From contig CAZUOY010000054.1 of NCBI GenBank assembly GCA_964622315.1, positions 1 to 12,607 on the forward strand: a DNA stretch of 12,607 bases. The letters run 5' to 3'. The stretch's first letter is position 1, and each line of letters begins with the position of its first letter. This DNA comes from JAYFNU01 sp964622315. Its GTDB lineage: Bacteria > Bacillota > Clostridia > Oscillospirales > Ruminococcaceae. The position numbers were made by a program, and so were the translations under genes. A model generated the notes under the pieces. The model worked only from the letters and a program-made list of their open reading frames with translations, was not told where the DNA came from and searched no databases. This document shows, in pieces, positions 1 to 6,093 of this stretch.

Positions 1-248
1 AAATAATCATACAACGCTTCGAGATTTTTTGCAATCTCATACTTAAAATCAAGCGAAGCGGAAAGGTAATTAACTATCTTCTGAGATTTCTGAAAAGCGC
101 GGTTAATCTCGCCGTAATCCTTTGTTTCAAAGGCGGCGAGACCTAAATTAAGCTCTTTTAGCAGTCCGTCGTAAAGCATCAGCAGCATCTCCGCCGCCGT
201 CATTGTCATAACAGACTGCTGTTTGTAGGTATTGTAAGGGTTATTCAT
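1..248 (-). CDS. fliS: FliS flagellin export chaperone (N-terminal part, cut by window edge)
   Basis: The minus strand reads an open frame from ATG at 248 to the left edge, about 82 residues with no stop, so the C-terminus lies outside the window. The start MNNPYNTYKQQSV followed by MLLMLYDGLLKELN is the typical FliS beginning: a Tyr/Gln-rich N-terminal segment, then the first amphipathic helix with the LYDG motif. FliS is a cytoplasmic four-helix chaperone that binds the flagellin C-terminus and keeps it unpolymerised until export; in Bacillus it is also tied to FliW-mediated sensing of flagellin. The start lies 27 nt after the fliD stop, so the two are almost certainly co-transcribed, as in most Firmicutes. 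A GAGG SD element sits about 14 nt upstream, which is slightly far. Confidence 0.93.
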   Translation of the reverse strand, partial: MNNPYNTYKQQSVMTMTAAEMLLMLYDGLLKELNLGLAAFETKDYGEINRAFQKSQKIVNYLSASLDFKYEIAKNLEALYDY

Positions 249-275
249 AGAGCTCAATTAACCTCATATCTTTTT

Positions 276-2441
276 TTAATAGGAGGAACCGAACGCGGAG
301 GAAAGGAAGGAAAGCTGTGTATTATAGCTGCTCATCGCAGTTTCCATAGCGGTAAACTGGTTCCAATAACGCTCCTTCTCCCTGTCATATCTATCCTTTA
401 GGTCGCTAATCTTAAATTCAAGACTCTGCAGCGTTCTATACATGGTGTTGTTCGTCTTGAAGGTTGCACTTGTCGTGCCCGCGTATTCAACAAGCGCACC
501 GGGGTTCGCGGCGCTTGTGGAAGCGGTGTCGTCCATGATTTTCTCAAGCTTCTTCGCAAGTCCGTCGGTGGAATCGGTAAAGAGGCGCGATACCGCATCG
601 GGGTCGTTTTCAAGCGCGGTGCGAAGGGCGCTCTCGTCAATAACGAGCTGTCCCTTTTTCTCCCATGTGTCGGTTTCAATGCCTATGTCGTATATCGCGT
701 AGGTGTTGCCCTCGGGCTTAGTGTAAAGAGCCGAGCGCATATCCTGAAGGAAGCTGTTCACGTAGGTATCGTTATAGAGCAAGCCGACCTTGGTTTTCTC
801 TTCCCAATTCTTTATCTCCGACTCGGTCATCTCGTCCTTTTGGGCGTCGGTGAGCGGCGGATATTTCTTGTATTCGGGTTTCTCCTCGACATACTTCGTT
901 AGCTTCGCGATAAGCTCGTTGTAATCCTTAACGAAGCTCTTGAAGGTATCGACTATCTTATCGGTGTCGCGGGCGGTCTCCACGGTGGAATTGCCAGTCT
1001 TGTTCAGCTGCAGCGTTACGCCTTCGATTTCAAAGGTGTTTGAGCTACGGGTGGTTTGAACGCCGTTAACCGTAAAGCTTGCGTCTTGCCCCTCGGCAAG
1101 TCTTCCGGCGGATAACTCGCCGCCTGTTATAGTACCGTTTCCAAACAGCTTGTTAAACAGTCCCTCGTCGTCGCCTTGAATGTTTATCCCGTATTTTTCG
1201 CCTGTGGAGGTGGCGGTCATGGTAAACTGGTCTTTTATTGAGGAGTACGAGAGCTTTACGCCCGCCTCGCTGTTGTTTATCTGCTTCATTACGGTGGAGA
1301 TATCGTCGGTCGAGTTGAATTCAAAATCTCTGCCGTTTATCGAGAAATTAACCTTTCCGTTTTCGTCAGCGGTTACGCCGAGCTCGTCGAGCGTTGTGCC
1401 TGTACTAAAGGAGGAGGTCGCGCCGGGCTCTATTCCGAAAAGGCTCGTGCCTATACCCGTAACGGTAATGCTGTGTCCCTTTTCGGCTGCGTTTGAATGC
1501 GCAAGGGTAATGCTTCTTTCGTCGGGGTCATAGGTGGTGGTAAGGTAGCCGCCGAAAGCGTTTGAAACGCCTTCGCTCAACGCCGCGCCGAGCGAATCGG
1601 CGGTAATCAGCTCATCACCTTCCATGGGCGCTATGTTAAGATTAATGGTTTTCGCCACGCCGTCAAGGGTAATAGTAAACTCGAAAGCGGCGTTCTCGCC
1701 GATAGTCGTTCCCTCAACTGCAGCCGCGCCTTCCGCTGAAACGGAAAGACCGGTAGTCATAAGCGCGAGCGCGGAGGAATCACTTTGTACGGAGATAGTG
1801 GAGTCATCCGCCGCTGTAAGCACAAGCTTGCCGTCAGTAATCGCGGCGCTCGCACCCGGGGCGGCAGTGGAAAGCGCATTGTCTATCGCTTCGCGCATTG
1901 CCTCCTTGGTTGTTATGCCGTTAAGATTAACCTCAACATCCGTGTCGCCGACCTTAAGCTTTAAGGTACTGTCCATTGTCTCGCCGACTATCGTTCTGCT
2001 GCCGCTCATACCGAAGTTTACGTCCGCGGCTGAAAGGGTTGCCGACGTTGCAAGCTGATTTACCACAATATCCATAGGCTCAATGCTCGCGGTGGAACTG
2101 CCTATTACGCTGACAGAGTCACCGCTCGTTACCTTTGAAACGGTAGAGTTGTAAAAACTGCCGCTCGTAATGTTTGTCGCAAGGGTCGAGCCGTAGCTTG
2201 AGTCTATGTACTTGCTTTTAAATGTGTTTATGTCAGAAATAACAGACTGGTAAAGCTCCTGCTTCCATGTGGTCTGCGACTTCACCGCGTTCTGCTTGTC
2301 TATCTTCGTCTGGGTGCCGGCGAGCATCTTCTTTACCATAGATTCAGTGTCGATGCCCGACATAAGCCCCGAAAGACCGTTGCTCGAATAAAGCGAGCCG
2401 AATGCGCTCGAATTAGTCGAATTTGTTGCGTTTACGTTCAT
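276..2441 (-). CDS. fliD: FliD flagellar filament cap protein (long form, 721 aa)
   Basis: FliD forms the pentameric cap at the filament tip and directs flagellin assembly outside the cell. The N-terminus (about residues 22-65) has the conserved GLSGLMSGIDTESMV segment and the Trp-containing coiled coil, preceded by a short Asn/Ser-rich leader. The C-terminal FliD domain (about 495-721) contains a DYNELIAKL helix, a Pro-rich loop, a KVGLLYND motif and a final coiled coil, as in clostridial homologues. The middle (about 130-490) is beta-rich and appears to hold several hook-IN/FliD D2-D3-like modules, making the protein longer than many FliD proteins. An AGGAGG SD lies 6 nt before the ATG. It is first in a fliD-fliS unit with its own likely promoter. 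There is no signal peptide, as expected for a type III exported protein. Confidence 0.97.
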   Translation of the reverse strand: MNVNATNSTNSSAFGSLYSSNGLSGLMSGIDTESMVKKMLAGTQTKIDKQNAVKSQTTWKQELYQSVISDINTFKSKYIDSSYGSTLATNITSGSFYNSTVSKVTSGDSVSVIGSSTASIEPMDIVVNQLATSATLSAADVNFGMSGSRTIVGETMDSTLKLKVGDTDVEVNLNGITTKEAMREAIDNALSTAAPGASAAITDGKLVLTAADDSTISVQSDSSALALMTTGLSVSAEGAAAVEGTTIGENAAFEFTITLDGVAKTINLNIAPMEGDELITADSLGAALSEGVSNAFGGYLTTTYDPDERSITLAHSNAAEKGHSITVTGIGTSLFGIEPGATSSFSTGTTLDELGVTADENGKVNFSINGRDFEFNSTDDISTVMKQINNSEAGVKLSYSSIKDQFTMTATSTGEKYGINIQGDDEGLFNKLFGNGTITGGELSAGRLAEGQDASFTVNGVQTTRSSNTFEIEGVTLQLNKTGNSTVETARDTDKIVDTFKSFVKDYNELIAKLTKYVEEKPEYKKYPPLTDAQKDEMTESEIKNWEEKTKVGLLYNDTYVNSFLQDMRSALYTKPEGNTYAIYDIGIETDTWEKKGQLVIDESALRTALENDPDAVSRLFTDSTDGLAKKLEKIMDDTASTSAANPGALVEYAGTTSATFKTNNTMYRTLQSLEFKISDLKDRYDREKERYWNQFTAMETAMSSYNTQLSFLSSAFGSSY

Positions 2442-2458
2442 GGTAAACCTCCTGTTTC

Positions 2459-2476
2459 AGCCGCTTTGCGGCTTTT
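2459..2476. other. Perfect 6-bp GC hairpin just upstream of the fliD ribosome binding site
   Basis: AGCCGC-TTT-GCGGCT at 2459-2473 is a perfect stem with a 3-nt loop. In the plus direction it is followed by TTTT, like a short terminator facing against fliD. In the fliD mRNA it lies directly 5' of the AGGAGG SD, about 5 nt away, so it could also influence translation initiation. Its function is unknown. Confidence 0.5.
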
Positions 2477-2503
2477 AGTGAAAATTCCTTTTTTCTATTA
2501 TAG

Positions 2504-2530
2504 TTATCACCCGTTTCGGGCGGTAGTTAA
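2504..2530 (-). promoter_or_regulatory. Possible sigma-28 (SigD-type) promoter for fliD
   Basis: On the minus strand, TTAA lies 15 nt upstream of GGTGATAA, close to the SigD consensus TAAA-N15-GCCGATAA (3/4 and 6/8 matches). It would suit a late flagellar gene with a FlgM gene nearby. It overlaps a CCCG-TTT-CGGG inverted repeat at 2511-2521. The match is suggestive only, because such short elements occur by chance. Confidence 0.33.
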
Positions 2531-2544
2531 TAGCTTATTTAAAT

Positions 2545-2574
2545 ATTATATCAGTTCGTCTTTGTCTGTGCCAA
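2545..2574 (-). promoter_or_regulatory. Probable sigma-A promoter for fliD-fliS, inside the 3' end of the upstream gene
   Basis: On the minus strand TTGGCA (5/6 to TTGACA) is followed after 18 nt by a perfect TATAAT with an extended-10 TG one base before it. It lies over the last codons of the coiled-coil gene and would give a fliD leader of roughly 95 nt containing two small hairpins. Confidence 0.5.
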
Positions 2575-3019
2575 GCTGGTGGTTAATTCCCAGCTGAAGG
2601 CTCTTTTGATACCTGTCTGCCACCGAGCCGCCGGCGGAATTTAGTTCTTCAATCTGTTTTCTGAGCCGCTCTGTCTCCGCTTCAATGGCGCCGCGCGCCA
2701 CGCCCTCGTTTCTGATAATTCTGTTTGCTATCGCGCGGGATTCCATAGACGCGTCGTAAATTTCATCGTAGGGCGCGACAACCTCGCTTCTGTTGCCGTC
2801 GTTATTCAGCGCCTGCTGAAGCCGCCCGTCCTTTTTCGCCGCTTTTTTTAGCTCCTCGTTAATCTCGGTGAGTGGCTTGAATATCTCCTCACGCTTCTCC
2901 ATGGCGGCGGTTATCTCGTCCGCTGAGGCACCCGCCATAGCGTCGGTTACCTCCTCAAGCTCACGCAGCTTTTCCTTCTGCTGAGACAGCAGCACAGCTA
3001 TTTTACTTAAATCCGCCAT
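2546..3019 (-). CDS. Coiled-coil protein of unknown family, possible flagellar export chaperone
   Basis: This 157-residue, highly charged, helical protein was not matched to a named family. It has heptad-like stretches at about 5-62 and 88-130, no membrane segment, no signal peptide and no Cys. The start chosen is ATG at 3019, because AGAGGT lies 7 nt upstream; the GTG nine bases earlier would overlap that SD. Size, helicity and position, directly ahead of fliD-fliS and downstream (same strand) of csrA, resemble small FlgN/FliT-type chaperones or the FlaG slot of Bacillus. No diagnostic motif confirms this, so a chaperone role is inference from context. It is divergent from the PilZ-like gene at 3098 across 78 nt, and I saw no clear promoter for it in that gap. 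Confidence 0.8.
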   Translation of the reverse strand: MADLSKIAVLLSQQKEKLRELEEVTDAMAGASADEITAAMEKREEIFKPLTEINEELKKAAKKDGRLQQALNNDGNRSEVVAPYDEIYDASMESRAIANRIIRNEGVARGAIEAETERLRKQIEELNSAGGSVADRYQKSLQLGINHQLGTDKDELI

Positions 3020-3037
3020 TTCGCACACCTCTGTCGC

Positions 3038-3066
3038 TTGTCTAAGCGTTTTGCGTTTGATATAAT
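3038..3066 (+). promoter_or_regulatory. Sigma-A promoter of the plus-strand PilZ-like gene
   Basis: TTGTCT (4/6) at 3038-3043, a 17-nt spacer and a perfect TATAAT at 3061-3066 preceded by TG (extended -10). It sits in the short divergent gap 31 nt ahead of the gene's ATG. An AAAGGAG SD follows at 3083-3089. Confidence 0.6.
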
Positions 3067-3097
3067 TAAGCTAATCTTTAGGAAAGGAGCCGCCCGA

Positions 3098-3706
3098 ATG
3101 TTTAACCGCGATAACGATTGGTTTGAAGCCGTCTTGAAGCTTCCGGACGGTTCTGTCGTCGCCAAGGGGCTGGCAAACGTCGTTGTTTCCAAGCGCGCCG
3201 TTAACTTCTCCTGCGACTTTGTTCCGCTTTTTCCTCTCGGAGAAAGCCTTACCGTCGTTCGCGTTTTTAACGGAAACGAAATACACCGTTTTACAGGCTC
3301 CGTATATCTTTCGGGTAAAACCCTTCTTCGCATAACCTCGGTTGAGGACGAGCTTCTTACCGGCTCTGAGGAAATCTACTGCGACCGTTTCGACCTTCCG
3401 CTGACGCTTACCCGCCGTGCGGGCCTGCGCCAAAAGACCTTTTCCGTTCGGCTTGTTTCGTTAAACAGCACGGGGCTTGTTTTTACGGGAGATATACGCG
3501 CCGACCTCGATACTGCCGACCGCTTTACCATAAAGGAGTGCGGTCTTCGTTTCCTTAACGGCGCCGAAATTGTCGTATGTGCGCCGCTTATGGTGGGGCT
3601 TTCCTCAGGCTATCGGTGTGAATTTACCGAGCTTTCCGGCGACGCCCGCTTTGAGCTGAAATGTTACCTTCGCTCCTACAACCTCGCCAATAACAAGCTA
3701 TTCTGA
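3098..3706 (+). CDS. Degenerate PilZ/YcgR-like protein
   Basis: This 202-residue soluble protein has a YcgR-like layout: an N-terminal beta-rich part (about 10-100) and a C-terminal PilZ-like part (about 103-195). PilZ domains bind c-di-GMP through an RxxxR loop and a (D/N)xSxxG motif. Here R107-AGL-R111 fits RxxxR, but the second motif reads S121-L-N-S-T-G126, lacking both the Asp/Asn and the central Ser. Binding may therefore be weak or lost. The segment before the Arg motif resembles the same region of the PilZ protein at 11680-12372. ATG at 3098 was chosen because AAAGGAG lies 8 nt upstream; a TTG-started extension would begin inside the promoter. It has its own promoter, runs opposite to all nearby flagellar genes and overlaps csrA tail-to-tail by 9 bp. 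Confidence 0.82.
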   Translation: MFNRDNDWFEAVLKLPDGSVVAKGLANVVVSKRAVNFSCDFVPLFPLGESLTVVRVFNGNEIHRFTGSVYLSGKTLLRITSVEDELLTGSEEIYCDRFDLPLTLTRRAGLRQKTFSVRLVSLNSTGLVFTGDIRADLDTADRFTIKECGLRFLNGAEIVVCAPLMVGLSSGYRCEFTELSGDARFELKCYLRSYNLANNKLF

Positions 3707-3946
3707 CGTTTTTTTAATGCTGCTGGCAAAATCCTTGATGCTTGTAAGAGGAGCCGCGGCTTTCGCCGCCTGCTTGTTCTCAAGTATAGTTTGATAAAGC
3801 TCGTTGCGCCAAATGTTGCAGCCCTTCGGCGCGGTAATTCCGAGTCGAACCTGACTGCCTATCTCGGTCACCTTGATTTCAATTTTTTCCTCGTTTTCAA
3901 GCTCAATGATTATTGAATCGTTGAGCTTTCTTGTTATAACGAGCAC
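3698..3946 (-). CDS. csrA: CsrA translational regulator
   Basis: CsrA is a dimeric RNA-binding protein that blocks ribosome access at GGA-containing leaders; in Bacillus it represses flagellin translation and is antagonised by FliW. The 82-residue protein shows the N-terminal MLVITRKLNDSI strand, the VRLGITAPKG core, and WRNELY with R47 at the position of the key RNA-binding Arg (R44 in E. coli). It is longer than E. coli CsrA (61 aa), with a C-terminal extension typical of FliW-associated CsrA. The start is GTG, required by the conserved MLVITR beginning. GTG follows the fliW stop after only 2 nt, so translation is probably coupled. An SD-like GGTGAG lies inside the end of fliW. The last codons overlap the 3' end of the convergent PilZ-like gene. 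Confidence 0.97.
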   Translation of the reverse strand: MLVITRKLNDSIIIELENEEKIEIKVTEIGSQVRLGITAPKGCNIWRNELYQTILENKQAAKAAAPLTSIKDFASSIKKTSE

Positions 3947-3948
3947 CC

Positions 3949-4371
3949 CTACTCACCGTCCTTCATTAACGGACAGCGAACGGGATAATCCTGTTCAAGT
4001 ATAACCTGCGCTCCCTTTCGCGTATCTATGTTGATTATAACAGGGCTTTTCATATTTACCGTTGTTTTCTTAAAGTCCTGCGGTATTGCCGCGATTACGC
4101 GAAGCGCAAGCTCGCCGTCGCCGAGCGTTTTTAACAGTGCCTCGGGAATAAACGGCTCGTAATCCTTCGCGAAGGACATCGGGTCAAGAAGAATAAAGCA
4201 GAGCGAGGGCTCCTCAAGCGACTGTAGCCAGGTTATCTCTGTGCCCATCTCCTCGTCGTGAATAAGCGTGTATTTCCTGTATTCGTCAAAGCCAAATATA
4301 GGCTGAACCATCTCAACTACCTTAACTTCTTCTATTTCCACTTCGCCGAAATCTCTTGTTTGGTATTTCAT
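3949..4371 (-). CDS. fliW: FliW flagellar assembly factor / CsrA antagonist
   Basis: A 140-residue protein typical of FliW: an N-terminal FGEVEIEE strand, PIFGFDEYRKYTL, WLQSLEEPSLCFILLDP, and a C-terminal NMKSPVIINIDTRKGAQVIL segment. FliW binds free flagellin; when flagellin is exported, FliW is released and inhibits CsrA, relieving repression of flagellin translation. It lies upstream of csrA with 2 nt between stop and start, and downstream of the YviE-like gene, the same order as in B. subtilis. An AGGGGG SD lies a few bases before the ATG. Confidence 0.97.
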   Translation of the reverse strand: MKYQTRDFGEVEIEEVKVVEMVQPIFGFDEYRKYTLIHDEEMGTEITWLQSLEEPSLCFILLDPMSFAKDYEPFIPEALLKTLGDGELALRVIAAIPQDFKKTTVNMKSPVIINIDTRKGAQVILEQDYPVRCPLMKDGE

Positions 4372-4383
4372 TGGTGTCCCCCT

Positions 4384-4403
4384 GCCCGTTTCGGGGCTTT
4401 TTT
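4384..4403 (+). terminator. Terminator-like hairpin in the plus direction between yviE and fliW
   Basis: GCCC pairs with GGGC around a 6-nt loop, or alternatively as a 5-bp stem with one bulged G around TTT. It is followed immediately by TTTTTT on the plus strand. There is no plus-strand gene next to it. The nearest upstream plus-strand gene is the PilZ-like gene ending at 3706, whose read-through would be antisense to csrA and fliW. On the minus strand the hairpin lies just 5' of the fliW SD and lacks a T-tract. Confidence 0.5.
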
Positions 4404-4413
4404 ATTTTGCCGT

Positions 4414-5010
4414 TTATTCTCCCGCGCTGTACTCCGGTGACGCGCTCTTAGGCACGTACTGCGGTCCGCCGAGATATTCAATTTCCACGCTCGCTTTTTG
4501 AAGAATAGTCATCTTCACGCTGCCGGGAATGTAATTGAACTGATTTTCCGAGAGCTGCCAGTTGTAATTTGATTCCTGCGGCTTAAAGTCATAGCTTACG
4601 GAGCTTGGCTCCCAGGAGATTTCAGCGCTCGCGCTCGGCAGAAACGCCGTGTACATCTCGGGCTGCTCAATCATCTTCTGTTTGACTATCTTGCCGATTG
4701 TCACGCCGTCCGCCGTGTTCGACATCTGTTTGCCAATCTCAACGTAGTTGCGTGTAACCTCGTCTACAGACTGCTGAGCCTTCTGCGCGCGGATAGTAAG
4801 ACTGTCCTTCGTGTTGGTCAAGCCTATTGATTTTCTTGCTTCGTAGGTGTCGATATGAACTTCCGTGTTCTTTGTGTCAATTTTCAACTCCATCGGCTGA
4901 GTTTGAACATCAGCTCTCGGCACGTCCTGAGCGGTGTTATGCTCAAGGCGCGCGTGTTCAACTTCAAGTTCATATTGCAATGGAGTTGTTGTAATTTTCA
5001 ACAATTGCAT
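4414..5010 (-). CDS. yviE: YviE-like DUF6470 family protein
   Basis: A 198-residue protein between flgL and fliW, the position of YviE in B. subtilis. The N-terminal part (about 1-60) has alternating short beta-strand repeats (ADVQTQP-MELKIDTKNTEVHID), followed by EARKSIGL, the pattern of the DUF6470/YviE family. The C-terminal half includes a region rich in aromatic residues (W131, Y138, Y148, W150) and ends in a beta-rich segment. The family has no firmly established function; conservation of position suggests a link to flagellar assembly. The ATG is preceded by AGAGGG at 8 nt spacing. It lies 36 nt downstream of flgL in the same operon. Confidence 0.85.
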   Translation of the reverse strand: MQLLKITTTPLQYELEVEHARLEHNTAQDVPRADVQTQPMELKIDTKNTEVHIDTYEARKSIGLTNTKDSLTIRAQKAQQSVDEVTRNYVEIGKQMSNTADGVTIGKIVKQKMIEQPEMYTAFLPSASAEISWEPSSVSYDFKPQESNYNWQLSENQFNYIPGSVKMTILQKASVEIEYLGGPQYVPKSASPEYSAGE

Positions 5011-5046
5011 ATCCTATGCCCTCTTTCGTTTGAACTGACGTTTAGC

Positions 5047-6072
5047 TTAGCGAAGGTAATCCAACAGGGAAACAGGCAAGATGTTCGCCCCCATTTGGAG
5101 TACCGCTTTTAGTACGTAATCGTTCATGCTTTGATTTGATGCCTCCTCGGCATCATCGGTGCCCATAAGTCTGTCTATCCTCGACTTGTAGGCGTCCGTT
5201 TCGTTGGTAAGTCTTGTTTCCATTACGTCAAGATAGCTGGTCTTTGCGCCTATCTCGGTAATGTTCCCGAGAAATCTATCAGATAGCTTGACTATCTGGG
5301 AGTCAAGCTTCCTGAGCCGTTCCATATCGCCGTTTCTGAGTGATGTTTCCAATTCGTCAAGAACAGTATAAATATTGTTTGAGTTGCCCTCGCCGTCCTT
5401 GCCGAAGCCGAGTATCTGAAGACCGGAATAGGAAATCTTGAACGCCGTTTCGCCGTCGGTATCGGTACCCTGCATTCTTATTCCGAGTCCGATATCCATA
5501 AACACGTCGCTGTCCTGCGGAATTGGTCTGTCTGCGACACCGTCGTTATAGAAATAGTTTCCGTTTGCGTCCTGCTGAATGTCTTCTATCTTTATTCCGT
5601 TGTAGGTAAGCTCGCCCGCGTTATTTAACGCGAAGGGCGCGCTGAAGCTCGCGTTGCTTCCGCCGAAGATGAATTTTTTACTGTATTTCGTGTTCGCGAG
5701 GCTTAAAATCTGTTCTTTAAGCGCTTTGACCTCGTTTGCTATCGCCGTTCTTCCCGACTCACCCGTAGAATCGCTCATACCCTTGACAAGCTTTGTCGAA
5801 TGAATTTCGGTAAGGATATTGTTCATGGTTGTGAGCGTCGCTTCGGTGGTGGTAAGCTCGTCATTTATTGACTGGACGTTATCCAGCTGCTTTTCCGCCT
5901 TATAAAGGTCCATGCGTGTGCGCATAACCTTTGTGCCCGCCGAAACGTCCTCGGATATCTCCGTAAATCTCTTTCCGGAGGCGATGCGCTGTGTAGTGGC
6001 GGCGAGGTCGTACTTTGCCTTATTAAGATATTTCAGATAGTTTCTCGACGTTGTTCTGTCAGCTACCCTCAT
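5047..6072 (-). CDS. flgL: FlgL hook-filament junction protein
   Basis: FlgL (HAP3) connects the FlgK ring to the flagellin filament and is exported by the flagellar type III system. The 341-residue protein has the flagellin-like N-terminal helical domain (about 1-140) with the SGKRFTEISEDVSAG segment, a short variable middle (about 145-245), and a C-terminal helical domain (about 245-341) with the NITEIGAKTSYLD motif. It ends in ILPVSLLDYLR, very like a flagellin C-terminus. Its position directly after flgK, and its RVADRTTSRNYL start, support FlgL rather than flagellin. AGGAGG lies 10 nt before the ATG; the gap to flgK is 21 nt and contains this SD. Confidence 0.95.
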   Translation of the reverse strand: MRVADRTTSRNYLKYLNKAKYDLAATTQRIASGKRFTEISEDVSAGTKVMRTRMDLYKAEKQLDNVQSINDELTTTEATLTTMNNILTEIHSTKLVKGMSDSTGESGRTAIANEVKALKEQILSLANTKYSKKFIFGGSNASFSAPFALNNAGELTYNGIKIEDIQQDANGNYFYNDGVADRPIPQDSDVFMDIGLGIRMQGTDTDGETAFKISYSGLQILGFGKDGEGNSNNIYTVLDELETSLRNGDMERLRKLDSQIVKLSDRFLGNITEIGAKTSYLDVMETRLTNETDAYKSRIDRLMGTDDAEEASNQSMNDYVLKAVLQMGANILPVSLLDYLR

Positions 6073-6093
6073 TGTTCATCGTCCTCCTAAGAA

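Noticed and set aside
1624..2058. Open plus-strand frame of 144 codons opposite fliD
   Set aside because: It lies wholly antisense to fliD, and the protein has no recognisable motif. Long antisense frames are common opposite coding sequence of this base composition.
3071..3433. Minus-strand frames opposite the PilZ-like gene
   Set aside because: They are antisense to a gene with a good promoter, SD and recognisable domain layout. Their Lys/Arg-rich product shows no motif.
3698..3720. Terminator just after the PilZ-like gene (T7 run at about 3711)
   Set aside because: The T-run is not preceded by a stable GC stem; only a weak 4-bp AT pairing is possible.
4388..4416. Possible SigD promoter for fliW-csrA (TAAA overlapping the yviE stop, then GCCCCGAA)
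   Set aside because: The -35 matches and the spacing is about 15 nt, but the -10 fits GCCGATAA poorly, and the genes are tightly packed in an operon.
5047..6072. FlgL gene as a flagellin
   Set aside because: The flagellin-like C-terminus is shared by FlgL. Position after flgK and the start RVADRTTSRNYL fit FlgL better.
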